Shown here piece by piece: positions 1 to 11,500 of a DNA stretch of 64,000 nt. A program made the translations under genes and the position numbers. Below the pieces are notes generated by a model, which did no database searches, was not told the DNA's origin, and was given only the letters and a program-made list of their open reading frames with translations. Position 1 is the first letter of the stretch. Every line of letters begins with the position of its first letter. Origin of the DNA: Fasciola hepatica (lineage: Eukaryota; Platyhelminthes; Trematoda; Plagiorchiida; Fasciolidae); assembly GCA_948099385.1 (NCBI GenBank), contig CANUEZ040000002.1, positions 2,424,001 to 2,488,000 of the forward strand, given 5' to 3'.

Positions 1-429
1 ATTTGAGTTTAACATGTATAATGATAATTTATTTCGAGGAAAGTCCGAGGCACTATTGAGAGTAAGAGGAAAAGGTACACTCTGGGTTACCAAGGCCTAA
101 CTGCACGAAAACAGGAAACGTGTACAATCGTTCCATGAGTGAAAGATGCAGTCTATTGAACTGGAGTGCTAAAACCTCCAGGCAAATCTGAAAGTCGAGG
201 TCACGTTGCCCGGAGATGATAAAGGTGGCTGAAACCTCGGAATATAAACACGCAACAGACAAGATTAGACGACACCTGTGGGGATCAAATACAAAGAACG
301 GAAATTTCGCACAGCCAGCAATTTTTATGGGATGCTTTAAAAACAATAAGAAGCTGCAACGGACGGAATGGATATGGCTAGAAATCTGCCCAGGATGAGA
401 AACAACGAATCGGCAGTTAAATAAGGAAA
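1..429. other. No gene recognised
   Basis: I see no convincing coding homology, repeat or RNA gene here. The gypsy-type RT similarity starts only near 430-480. The short open frames in this stretch are not supported by any motif. Confidence 0.4.
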
Positions 430-1401
430 ACTGATGAAACCGTTAATTGGTATTGGTTGTAGGACGGCGATTGAAAGCCATTTGGTCTACGTAAAGCTGC
501 ACAAGCATTCCAGCGACTCACAGACTGGGTCTGCCAAGGTTTAGGAAGGGCCTAAGCCCAATTAGATGACGTCTTATTAGCTAGCTCCACCTCAGACGAT
601 TACGCCGAACATTTTTCGAGCTTTCGTCTCTACTCGAGACAAAGCTGCGAAACTCTCGTTCGGCAGAGAAAGCAATACTGTCGTTGGTTAAACGATGCCA
701 GCCACGGGCGTTTCACCTAAGAAAGAAAAAGATGAAAGCGATTCTCACATATCCTGAATCCCCATCCTTCAAGACGCTCCGAAGGTTCGATAGCTTGTTC
801 AACTTCCACCGTTGTTTTGTCCCCAAGTGTGCCCACTTGATGCTACCTCTCACTGATTCACTAAGCGGCAGGAATAACGCTTTAGAATTTCCCGAGATTC
901 CCGGTTCCCCTTTTTCGAACCAAAACAGGCTGTCTCCACATGGCCACGGCTGCTCATCACCTACCAAGCACACCCCCGGCACTATCAACCCATACGTCAG
1001 GCTTAACTGTTGACGCCTTTCTACAACAACAAGAGCAAGGCACTTGGCAATCTGTAGCGTCCCTCTCTAAACCTCTGCAGCCGGCTGGATCCGGATACAT
1101 TTATTTCGATGAGGAACTTCTAGCAGTTTACTTGGCTATCCGGGATTTCCGGCTTGTGGTGGAAAGCGGATATTTCACAGCCCTCACGGATCAAAAGTCA
1201 TCCGTCCTCGCCGCGCGGTCAGCCGCAGGCCGGCACTCGCCAAGAGAAAGTCGTCACCCACGTCATGTCACTCAGTTCACAGGGGATATACTACACCCCT
1301 CGGGTGAGCCCAACCTCATGGCAGATGCTCTCCCTGGCATCGATCCCACCATTCCAGCCAATGGCATTACCTTAGCTGCCATTGCTTCAGCACAAGTGCA
1401 T
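430..1401 (+). pseudogene. Ty3/gypsy pol relic, RT palm to RNase H
   Basis: Translation on the + strand, with several frame changes and stops, follows the RT-RNase H part of a Ty3/gypsy polyprotein. Near 480 is an RT motif B-like stretch (FGLRKAAQAFQRL), near 570-590 a motif C remnant (LDDVLLAS), and at about 940-1395 an RNase H-like segment with the HSPRESRH and ADAL tail wording. The same landmarks occur in the better preserved gypsy copy at 49.5-51.4 kb, which I used as an internal guide. Similarity stops at the IASAQ stretch where the TRIM-like LTR begins at 1402, and resumes at 1966. No complete frame survives, so it is a dead element. The 5' part (gag, protease, RT fingers) was not found upstream. 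Confidence 0.75.
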
Positions 1402-1566
1402 TGTACCAGGCAGGGGCAATGCTCTTCCGACGAGGGTAGCACCTGTGATCTGCAAAAGCACAAAAGGAAAAACTCTCCATGAGCCGAGGCCCAGTAAGTG
1501 TATCAACGGCCGCAACACTTACATTAAACGAACAACAAGATGGCGGCCTTTAATCTGGCCGTTGCG
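1402..1566 (-). repeat. TRIM-like element, 3' LTR (diverged copy)
   Basis: Left member of a 165-bp direct repeat pair. It shares long identical blocks with 1801-1965 (for example the GCTCTTCCGACGAGGGTAGC block), but its termini have mutated from TGTAAC/GTTACA to TGTACC/GTTGCG. Confidence 0.65.
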
Positions 1567-1567
1567 C

Positions 1568-1586
1568 TGCTCCCCCCCCCCACAAA
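1568..1586 (-). other. Polypurine tract of the TRIM-like element
   Basis: On the - strand a run of ten Gs followed by AG lies immediately before the 3' LTR, the position where plus-strand priming occurs in LTR retroelements. Confidence 0.5.
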
Positions 1587-1782
1587 AGAACACTGTCCCC
1601 AGTGTTCCTCACTCCAACACACTACAGGAGCACTAAATCTACAGGAACCACACCTTGGGTAGGCCATACCACAAGACCTCCCCTGGGCCACAACAAATCT
1701 ACGCCTCAGATCACTTCACAATTATCTCCTCGGCCCATATCAGGCCTATCTCCGAGGCCTCCCACTCCCCTCAATGCTGTCT

Positions 1783-1797
1783 CGCCGTGGGTGCCAA
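1783..1797 (-). other. Candidate primer binding site of the TRIM-like element
   Basis: Three to four bases inside the - strand 5' LTR the sequence reads TGGCACCCACGG. The TGG start matches complementarity to a tRNA CCA end. The tRNA donor was not determined. Confidence 0.45.
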
Positions 1798-1800
1798 AAA

Positions 1801-1965
1801 TGTAACAGGAGGGGGCAATGCTCTTCCGACGAGGGTAGCACGTGTGATCTGCAAAAGCACAAAAGGAAAAAATCTCCATGAGCCGAGGCCCGGTGAGCGT
1901 ATCAAAGGCACCAACACTTACATCAAACAAACAACAAGATGGCGGTCTCCAATCTGGCCGTTACA
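1801..1965 (-). repeat. TRIM-like element, 5' LTR
   Basis: Right member of the pair. Its ends are intact: TGTAAC on one side and GTTACA on the other, a 6-bp terminal inverted repeat. Confidence 0.65.
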
Positions 1966-2259
1966 GAATGACCCAAAGGTCGAGCCGCCTCGTCATGACA
2001 GCTGTTTCCAACTCGAACCAGTGCTGCTTACTTCGTCAGACAGCACGACCTTTTGAGATGTGTCGCCAAGTACTCCTCGTTTACTGGTACTATTTGAGTT
2101 CGGGGACGGCCTCTTTAGGACACTGCACGGATTGTTACGCCCTGGTATGCGAGCCAAACGCACGCTTCCGTCATGTGCTTGCGGATCTAGCATGTCCTCT
2201 GCTTCCATCTAAAAGATTCACTTAATTGTTCATATTTATCGACGGTTTTAGGGGCTGGC
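1966..2259 (+). pseudogene. Ty3/gypsy relic, integrase N-terminal part
   Basis: The gypsy relic resumes here. Around 2090-2165 the translation contains TLHGLLRPGM, matching the integrase H2C2 region ([10 protein letters not shown]) of the copy at 49.5-51.4 kb. Around 2190-2259 comes a DLACPLLPSKRF stretch and then FRGW, matching that copy's [10 protein letters not shown]...RFTRW. The frame is broken by stops. The relic is cut at the CTGGC target site by the BEL/Pao insertion and continues at 15412. Confidence 0.7.
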
Positions 2260-2638
2260 TGTTACGAACGTTTGAGCAATGCGTAGCCAAATTCGCAACG
2301 GATCCCGAAATCAGAAGGCGATTATCCGTGATAATTCTACGATACTAGATTATTAAAATAAACAATGACGTAAACAATATACAAACCCCAATAATACGAT
2401 CACAAAGTCTCAACAACGGGAAACCGAATAGCAGCGTGTGAGCAGACAGCACGTGCGTCACGCAGGTCCTGAACAAGGATGTGCCAAAATAGCTCTCTGG
2501 GCGCGAACAAACAACAATTGGTCCAGAAAAACAACCAGTTCGTAAAGACAAGTCAATATTGTATGGAAATGAGTGATGTTGGGAAAAAACACTGAATCGC
2601 GAGGGAAAAAGGGGGATTTTCCACGACCGGCTGTTACA
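2260..2638 (-). repeat. BEL/Pao element 1, 3' LTR
   Basis: 379-bp LTR, TG...CA ended on the - strand (TGTAACAGCC...CGTAACA). It pairs with 15033-15411. The purine-rich stretch just before it on the - strand (2639-2660) is the likely polypurine tract. Confidence 0.93.
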
Positions 2639-2907
2639 CCGCCCACCAAAATCCTCCTGGATCCTTAGCAGAGTCAAAGGTTCGGTATAAAGGTACTGAT
2701 TCTTCCTACCTGCCTAGGCCCTGCTGTCAGTGCGCGCGTCTAATGCTCGTCGTCGACGTTCTACTACTGGTCGCACCTAACCCATTGGCTACATAGACGT
2801 GAGGCTAGTCTACATCTTCCACAAGACCAAATGACCGATGGCGGGCGTGAATGGTCACATAGACGTTGTCCTCGTAAGGGGTCGTCCGGTCCTGGATGTA
2901 TGCGCTT

Positions 2908-2942
<35 letters not shown>

Positions 2943-2956
2943 CGTGTGTGTGTGTG
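2908..2956. repeat. (TG)n microsatellite inside BEL/Pao element 1
   Basis: A TG dinucleotide run with two interrupting TGCG units, lying in the non-coding stretch between the polyprotein stop and the 3' LTR. The matching site in element 2 (8099-8138) is shorter, so the tract changed length after the copies diverged. Confidence 0.9.
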
Positions 2957-3355
2957 CCGGGGTTACAATGAAATCACAGTTATGACTACACATCAAAGGA
3001 GGACTTTCTGCAATGTCAACAAAAGACCGCGTGGCAAGAAAACGAGTAAATGTAGCATGCATGTGTGACCTGAGCTCCACTACTTGCACATGTGCAAGGG
3101 GCATTCGGTAGCGTCAACAAAAGGCGAACAAAGAACACTGTCACATGTATGATGGGTTTACGGGATGTAGAGTGCGTCGTGCATGCGTGTATGTATCGGG
3201 ATGTATAATGGAATCGCACTCATCACCACATATCGGAAAGAACCTTCTGTAATGTCAACGAAGGGACCGCGAGCACCTTAACGTGTTTGACGGAGATTGT
3301 GTGGTATATATGGTGTTTCTTTATCCACCTCGATTACTGGTGTGAAAAAGGTTTA

Positions 3356-6300
3356 CTAGGCCACAGGGTTATCAGCTCCTCCGCCTTCGCTCTCGAGTAG
3401 GTTAATACTGCGTATGTCACGAATGAGCACTCCGTTAGCTGTCTTCACCTTCACCGTTCTTATCATTTCGTCGGTGCTTTTGATGGTTTCCGTAACTACT
3501 CCCAAAGACCAAGCGCTGAAATGTGCGCGTTCGTCGGCGATCATAACCACGTCCCCAACTTTGAATGGTCTTGTTTTGGCCAGCCACTTCTGTCGAGTCT
3601 GCAAAGCCGGTAGGTACTCCCGTAGCCATCGCCTCCAGAAGACCTTGGCCAGATAATTCGCTTGCTTCCACCCGTGGAGGTAGCTCCCACGAAGGTTTAC
3701 CGGCCCTTGGAAACCCTCGTTCGACCTTAGCGTCAATAAGTCGTTTGGGGTGAGCGCCAGGTGGGTGGGGTCGCCGTTCATTACTGGAACCAGAGGGCGG
3801 TTGTTCAGGATTCGCTCCACCTCAGTCATGACGGTGTTCAGGGTCTCGTCGTCGGGCGGCTGCTGCTCCATGATTGACAGCAATATCCGTCTGGCGGACC
3901 GGATCATGCGTTCCCATATGCCGCCTCGGTGACTGGCCTGTGGGGGGTTGAAATGCCAGCGTATGCCGTAGGCCACGGTTCGATTCTGCAGTTCATCCCT
4001 GTTTACGTTCTTGTGCCAACGCTGCAATTCCCGTTGAGCGCCCACAAAGTTCGATCCATTATCTGAGTATATATCGGCCGGTACGCCTCTTCGGTTGATA
4101 AATCTTTGCAAGACCCGTAGAAACGAATCGGTCGTCATCGAATGTGCGACTTCTAGGTGTACCGCACGTGATTTCATGCACGTCATGATACATCCGTATC
4201 GCTTTTCTAATCTTTTCCCGCACTTGATCCACAAGGGCCCGAAATAGTCCAACCCGGTGTCACTGAACGGCCACCAGCCCGTAGTTACCCTGCATTCTGG
4301 TAGCGGGGCCATGAGTTGTTTGCCTGCTATGGCATTGCGTCTCCTGCATTGCACACACCGTCGGATCACGCGTTTTACAGTCTCTCGTCCTCTCAACAAC
4401 CAAAGACGCTTTCGGATGACGCTCGTCACGTGACTTTCCCCGGCATGTCCCTCAATGGCGTGGACGTGTTGAATCATTAGCTCTACTACGGGTTGTCTCG
4501 CTGGCAGCAGTATAGGATACTTTGTGTCGAAGTTCAGGTGGGCGTTGGTCAGCCTACCATCCACCCGCAGCAGTCCGTTGATGATTTTGGGGTTTAAACG
4601 CTTCAGCTCGCCTCTTGGAGATGGCATGTCTTCATTGGTCAGCCCCACTTCTTCCGCCCTCTTGAGTTCTTGGGCGAAAGCCTCGCGTTGTATCATTCTG
4701 AAAATATCGTACTCTGCCGCTTGTAGCTCATCGGGACCTATCGGGCCGACCGGTATCCGACCTGAGGGCCGTAGCCCTTTCATGACTAGTAAACTTATCT
4801 TGAACCTGGTTAACCAAACTAGCGAACGAAGCGTCTTCATCCAGGAAGAAAACCTGACCAGTCGCGATAAAATGGGCGACGCTTCGACGACGTTGGTTGC
4901 TATCACTACGCCTTTGATCTCCAGTTCCAATTCCGTAAGGGGTTTTAATTCGAACACGGGCCAGTCCTGTTTGGGCAATTGCAGGAAGTTCGGCCCTCTC
5001 GTCCACGTGTCCAGTTGCCTGAAGTTGTTCGCACCTCGGGAGCACAGGTCGGCCGGATTATCGCCAGACCTGACATGACTCCACTGGTGCGTGGCCGATT
5101 CATCGTGGATAATCGTGAGCCGGTTAGCAACGAAAGTACTAAACCGGCTCCGTACGTTGTTAATGTAGTAAAGTACTATCGTTGAATCCGTCCAGAAGCT
5201 CACCGACCAAATGTAGAGATCGAAACATCTCTTCACAGCTTGCACCACCCTGACTGCCAACACGGCTGCGCTGAGTTCAAGGCGTGGGATTGAGACCGAC
5301 TTCAGTGGAGCAACGCGGGCTTTGGCGAACAGGATCCTCGTGGTATATTGTCCATCTCCTGCGCACCATCGTCCGTAAACCACAGCTCCATAACCGACTT
5401 CGGATGCATCGGAAAAGGCATGTAGTTCTCCAGTCCGTGTCGTATGGCCAGGGGTCAAACATCGTGGTATTCTTATGTCCCCTAATTTCTTCAAGGTGTT
5501 CAAAAATTCTTCCCAGTCCAGCCGGTCCCCTCGGTCCAGTGACTGGTCCCAATCAACTTTCTTACGGCACAGCCGCTGCAGCAAGATCTTTCCGGGTAGC
5601 AGCCATGGTGAGACGAAACCGAGCGGGTCGAACAAACTTGAGACGGCAGATAGTATGCCACGACGGGTTATTGGCAGCTCGGGAACGTTCAGTTCGAAAA
5701 CAAAATCGTCCGTTTCCGCGTCCCATTTTGTTCGCTGATTCTCGGAGGGCGTAGTTGGCACAAAATGGTGACGATATGGCTCCGAAGGGGTGGACGGTCA
5801 TTCTATAATTCACAACTGCATTGTCCCGGTCGCTCCCTTCCCACCACAGGAAACGCAAAGCATCTCGTTCTCCTACCGGAATCTTCACCTGATGGAACAT
5901 TTCCCTAATGTCAGCAGACAAAGCCACTTTACCCACTCTGAAACGGCACAGAACATCGATCAGTGGTGTGGTCCAGTCAGGCCCCTGTAGTAGGCGATCG
6001 TTTAACGACTTGCCCTGGGACTTGGCCGCACAGTCGAAAACCACGCGCAGTTTATTGGGTTTCTTGGGGTTGATAACCGGATGGTGAGGCAGATACCAGA
6101 TACCCCTTTTGCTGTCGGTGTTAACAGGCACCCTTTCAACGTAACCGAGGTCCTCGTTTCGCTTCATCAAATCCGCGCATCGTTCCCACAGATTCTGGTC
6201 TCGAATGAAGCGTTCTTTTAGTCGTAGTAATCGTTGGAGAATATAATTTCTGTTGTCAGTCCACGGGTCGACCGGTGTGCGCCATGGGGGGGAACCTCGA

Positions 6301-7449
6301 ACTGTTTTTTGAGGCCTCTAGTGCCTTGCCGCACCGTTTGTAGAGCGAAGTGATCCTCTTGAGACAACGTCGGTCTTTCGTCCCCAATGTCATGAAACTC
6401 CTTTTCATAAAGCCGTTGCAGATGATACTCTATGCGGTCCGTTTCGGCGGATAAGTAATTCACGGAACCGCGTACCCCTACTGGACCGTATAACATCCAT
6501 CCCAGAGCCGTGCGTACGGCATAAGGTGCCTGGCGGTCGCCCACTCTTTGGTCAAGCACCCAATGCGCCTCTGGCACGTCGCATCCGATGAGGAGATCCA
6601 CCTCATCATCTTCCCAGTCTACAACGGTTACATCCTGCAGGTGGGGCCATCGAGTCAAGGTTGCGTTCACCGACCTTGGTGCTCGCATGGGGAGATCCGC
6701 TAACGTGAATGCCTCCGTTGGTTCAATTTCCTCGTTAGTGTCTAGAGAGATGAGTTGCAGCCTTAATCTACCGGCAGTCATTACCTGTGTTCCGCCCACC
6801 GTGCTCACTGCTAACGACGTCGCACCTTTAGCCAGTTGGTGTTTGTCGGCAAACCGCTCTTTCACTAAAGTGGTGTCGGATCCACTATCAACGAAAGCCA
6901 ACGCCTTGACTATCCCAGTCGGAGTCACTACTCCCACGGCCACTACGCCTAAACGTACCGGTTTACTGGCAGATTGTGAAGTTGAACAAATCACGCTGGG
7001 CTTGGCAATCGCCTCGGATATGGTTATTCTCGCCTGATGCAGCAGCCGATGGTGTCTGCCCGTGCAGCCCTCGTAACCACATCGATTCCTTGTTCTACAG
7101 GCTGCTGTCCGGTGCGTGGTGTTGAGACAGATGAAACATGCTCCTGCCATCCTCGCCATTCCCCACCGTTCGTCTATTGTGGCATTGCCGAACTTGGGGC
7201 ATTCTGGTAGGCCATGGCTAGTACCACAGGATCTGCAATTTGGTTTCGCCGTAGCATCTCGTGAAATGACGTGTGTGTTGGTCCAAGGCTGGTACTTTGT
7301 ATGTTCCCGTACAGGGGTTTGGACTTGGCTAGTACCGGGCTTGTTTGCTCGGTTGCTGTCCCGGATGAGTCGGCCGAATCTGCTGTCAGCTATCTTCGTT
7401 TGCCTGTCTAAGTATTCAGTCAGGTCTTCGAAGTTGGCTTCTCTGTCGC
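3356..7449 (-). pseudogene. BEL/Pao element 1 Gag-Pol, main (pol) part, broken
   Basis: The C-terminal 80 % of a BEL/Pao Gag-Pol on the - strand. In coding order: end of Gag with CCHC-like knuckles, DUF1758-type retropepsin (DSGSDTTLV), start of RT, then after a break the Pao RNase H-like domain (FSDASEVGYG), the integrase (H2C2 zinc finger, YSDNGSNF, IWERMI) and the C-terminal DUF5641-like region. Compared with the intact copy 8537-13732 there is a 269-bp deletion at about 5727/5728 that removes the RT stretch with the YVDD catalytic box. There is also a net 1-bp loss in a G run near 6286-6292. Both shift the frame. The gene is cut at 7449 by the nested element; its N-terminal part lies at 14154-14990. 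Confidence 0.9.
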
Positions 7450-7828
7450 TGTTACGACCGTTTGAGCAATGCGTAGCCAAATTCGCAACGGATCCCGAAA
7501 TCAGAAGGCGATTATCCGTGATAATTCTACGATACTAGATTATTAAAATAAACAATGACGTAAACAATATACAAACCTCAATAATACGATCACAAAGTCT
7601 CAACAACGAGAAACCGAATAGCAGCGTGTGAGCAGACAGCACGTGCGTCACGCAGGTCCTGAACAAGGATGTGCCAAAATAGCGCTCTGGGCGCGAACAA
7701 ACAACAATTGGTCCAGAAAAACAACCAGTTCGTAAAGACAAGTCAATAGTGTATGGAAATGAGTGATGTTGGGAAAAAACACTGAATCGCGAGGGAAAAA
7801 GGGGGATTTTCCACGACCGGCTGTTACA
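7450..7828 (-). repeat. BEL/Pao element 2, 3' LTR
   Basis: 379 bp. No difference found against 13775-14153 by eye. Carries the GACCG and AGCGCTCTGG diagnostic bases. Confidence 0.95.
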
Positions 7829-8098
7829 CCGCCCACCAAAATCCTCCTGGATCCTTAGCAGAGTCAAAGGTTCGGTATAAAGGTACTGATTCTTCCTACC
7901 TGCCTAGGCCCTGCTGTCAGTGCGCGCGTCTAATGCTCGTCGTCGACGTTCTACTACTGGTCGCACCTAACCCATTGGCTACATAGACGTGAGGCTAGTC
8001 TACATCTTCCACAAGACCAAATGACCGATGGCGGGCGTGAATGGTCACATAGACGTTGTCCTCGTACGGGGCCGTCCGGTCCTGGATGTACGCGCTTG

Positions 8099-8138
8099 AG
8101 TGTGTGTGTGTGTGTGCGTGCGTGTGTGTGTGTGTGTG
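8099..8138. repeat. (TG)n microsatellite inside BEL/Pao element 2
   Basis: TG run with interrupting CG, at the position equivalent to 2908-2956 in element 1. Confidence 0.9.
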
Positions 8139-8536
8139 CCGGGGTTACAATGAAATCACAGTTAGGACTACACATCAAAGGAGGACTTTCTGCAATGTCA
8201 ACAAAAGACCGCGTGGCAAGAAAACGAGTAAATGTAGCATGCATGTGTGACCTGAGCTCCACTACTTGCACATGTGCAAGGGGCATTCGGTAGCGTCAAC
8301 AAAAGGCAAAAAGGAACACTGTCACATGTATGATGGGTTTACGGGATGTAGAGTGCGTCGTGCATGTGTGTATGTATCGGGATGTATAATGGAATCGCAC
8401 TCATCACCACATATCGGAAAGAACCTTCTGTAATGTCAACGAAGGGACCGCGAGCACCTTAACGTGTTTGACGGAGATTGTGTGGTATACATGGTGTTTC
8501 TTTATCCACCTCGATTACTGGTGTGAAAAAGGTTTA

Positions 8537-11500
8537 CTAGGCCACAGGGTTATCAGCTCCTCCGTCTTCGCTCTCGAGTAGGTTAATACTGCGTATGTCA
8601 CGAATGAGCACTCCGTTAGCTGTCTTCACCTTCACCGTTCTTATCATTTCGTCAGTGCTTTTGATGGTTGCCGTAACTACTCCCAAAGACCAAGCGCTGA
8701 AATGTGCGCGTTCGTCGGCGATCATAACCACGTCCCCAACCTTGAATGGTCTTGTTTTGGCCAGCCACTTCTGTCGAGTCTGCAAAGCCGGTAGGTACTC
8801 CCGTAGCCATCGCCTCCAGAAGACCTTGGCCAGATAATTCGCTTGCTTCCACCCGTGGAGGTAGCTCCCACGAAGGTTTACCGGCCCTTGGAAACCCTCG
8901 TTCGACCTTAGCGTCAATAAGTCGTTTGGGGTGAGCGCCAGGTGGGTGGGGTCGCCGTTCAATACTGGAACCAGGGGGCGGTTGTTCAGGATTCGCTCCA
9001 CCTCAGTCATGACGGTGTTCAGCGTCTCGTCGTCGGGCGGCTGCTGCTCCATGATTGACAGCAATATCCGTCTGGCGGACCGGATCATGCGTTCCCATAT
9101 GCCGCCTCGGTGACTGGCCTGTGGGGGGTTGAAATGCCAGCGTATGCCGTAGGCCACGGTTCGATTCTGCAGTTCGTCCCTGTTTATGTTCTTGTGCCAA
9201 CGCTGCAATTCCCGTTGAGCGCCCACAAAGTTCGATCCATTATCTGAGTATATATCGGCCGGTACGCCTCTTCGGTTGATAAATCGTTGCAAGGCCCGTA
9301 GAAACGAATCGGTCGTCATCGAATGTGCGACTTCTAGGTGTACCGCACGTGATTTCATGCACGTCATGATACATCCGTATCGCTTTTCTAATCTTTTCCC
9401 GCACTTGACCCACAAGGGCCCGAAATAGTCCAACCCGGTGTCACTGAACGGCCACCAGCCCGTAGTTACCCTGCATTCTGGTAGCGGGGCCATGAGTTGT
9501 TTGCCTGCTATGGCATTGCGTCTCCTGCATTGCACACACCGTCGGATCACGCGTTTTACAGTCTCTCGTCCTCTCAACAACCAAAGACGCTTTCGGATGA
9601 CGCTCGTCACGTGACTTTCCCCGGCATGTCCCTCAATGGCGTGGACGTGTTGAATCATTAGCTCTACTACGGGTTGTCTCGCTGGCAGCAGTATAGGATA
9701 CTTTGTGTCGAAGTTCAGGTGGGCGTTGGTCAGCCTACCATCCACCCGCAGCAGTCCGTTGATGATTTTGGGGTTTAAACGCTTCAGCTCGCCTCTTGGA
9801 GATGGCATGTCTTCATTGGTCAGCCCCACTTCTTCCGCCCTCTTGAGTTCTTGGGCGAAAGCCTCGCGTTGTATCATTCTGAAAATATCGTACTCTGCCG
9901 CTTGTAGCTCATCGGGACCTATCGGGCCGACCGGTATCCGACCTGAGGGCCGTAGCCCTTTCATGACTAGTAAACTTATCTTGAACCTGGTTAACCAAAC
10001 TAGCGAACGAAGCGTCTTCATCCAGGAAGAAAACCTGACCAGTCGCGATAAAATGGGCGACGCTTCGACGACGTTGGTTGCTATCACTACGCCTTTGATC
10101 TCCAGTTCCAATTCCGTAAGGGGTTTTAATTCGAACACGGGCCAGTCCTGTTTGGGCAATTGCAGGAAGTTCGGCCCTCTCGTCCACGTGTCCAGTTGCC
10201 TGAAGTTGTTCGCACCTCGGGAGCACAGGTCGGCCGGATTATCGCCAGACCTGACATGACTCCACTGGTGCGTGGCCGATTCATCGTGGATAATCGTGAG
10301 CCGGTTAGCAACGAAAGTACTAAACCGGCTCCGTACGTTGTTAATGTAGTAAAGTACTATCGTTGAATCCGTCCAGAAGCTCACCGACCAAATGTAGAGA
10401 TCGAAACATCTCTTCACAGCTTGCACCACCCTGACTGCCAACACGGCTGCGCTGAGTTCAAGGCGTGGGATTGAGACCGACTTCAGTGGAGCAACGCGGG
10501 CTTTGGCGAACAGGATCCTCGTGGTATATTGTCCATCTCCTGCGCACCATCGTCCGTAAACCACAGCTCCATAACCGACTTCGGATGCATCGGAAAAGGC
10601 ATGTAGTTCTCCAGTCCGTGTCGTATGGCCAGGGGTCAAACATCGTGGTATTCTTATGTCCCCTAATTTCTTCAAGGTGTTCAAAAATTCCTCCCAGTCC
10701 AGCCGGTCCCCTCGGTCCAGTGACTGGTCCCAATCAACTTTCTTACGGCACAGCCGCTGCAGCAAGATCTTTCCGGGTAGCAGCCATGGTGAGACGAAAC
10801 CGAGCGGGTCGAACAAACTTGAGACGGCAGATAGTATGCCACGACGGGTTATTGGCAGCTCGGGAACGTTCAGTTCGAAAACAAAATCGTCCGTTTCCGC
10901 GTCCCATTGTATTCCTAAAGTGCGCTCGATAGGAAGTGGAGAGCCGTCCAAATCTCTTACCCTTTCGGCCTTTTCGTGATACGGGATGACCTTCAGCACT
11001 TCCGAAGCGTTCGACATCCATTTAGTTAGATGGAAGCCACCCTCTTCCAGCAATCTCATCAGACCCCTGAACTGTTCTAGAGCTGATTCCACATCATCGA
11101 ATGACCCAAGGTAGTCGTCGACGTAGAAGTTCCTGCTGACGCTTTCTACCACCGTCCGATGTACCAGATCGCCATGTTTGTTCGCTGATTCTCGGAGGGC
11201 GTAGTTGGCACAAAATGGTGACGATATGGCTCCGAAGGGGTGGACGGTCATTCTATAATTCACAACTGCATTGTCCCGGTCGCTCCCTTCCCACCACAGG
11301 AAACGCAAAGCATCTCGTTCTCCTACCGGAATCTTCACCTGATGGAACATTTCCCTAATGTCAGCAGACAAAGCCACTTTACCCACTCTGAAACGGCACA
11401 GAACATCGATCAGTGGTGTGGTCCAGTCAGGCCCCTGTAGTAGGCGATCGTTTAACGACTTGCCCTGGAACTTGGCCGCACAGTCGAAAACCACGCGCAG

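Larger units (their letters stand above)
1402..1965 (-). mobile_element. TRIM-like miniature LTR retroelement
   Basis: Two direct repeats of 165 bp (1402-1566 and 1801-1965) flank 234 bp with no coding potential. Read on the - strand, the right repeat starts TGTAACGGCC and ends CTGTTACA, a TG...CA pair. Just inside the - strand 5' repeat is a PBS-like TGGCACCCACGG, and just before the - strand 3' repeat is a polypurine tract of ten Gs. This layout (short LTR, PBS, no genes, PPT, LTR) is that of a terminal-repeat retrotransposon in miniature. It interrupts the gypsy relic exactly between its RNase H tail and its integrase part. I could not see a clean target-site duplication. The left repeat has diverged at both ends, so this is an old insertion. 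Confidence 0.62.

Noticed and set aside
2345..2677. 110-codon - strand frames in the LTRs (repeated at 7535-7867)
   Set aside because: They lie in LTR sequence and are repeated only because the LTR is; no known LTR-encoded product in BEL/Pao.
2908..2956. CRISPR-like or regulatory array at the TG tract
   Set aside because: Plain dinucleotide repeat in a eukaryotic retrotransposon; no CRISPR array is present in the window.
9705..10259. 184-codon + strand frames within both BEL/Pao elements (also 4524-5078)
   Set aside because: They are antisense shadows of the Gag-Pol frame, duplicated only because the elements are duplicated.
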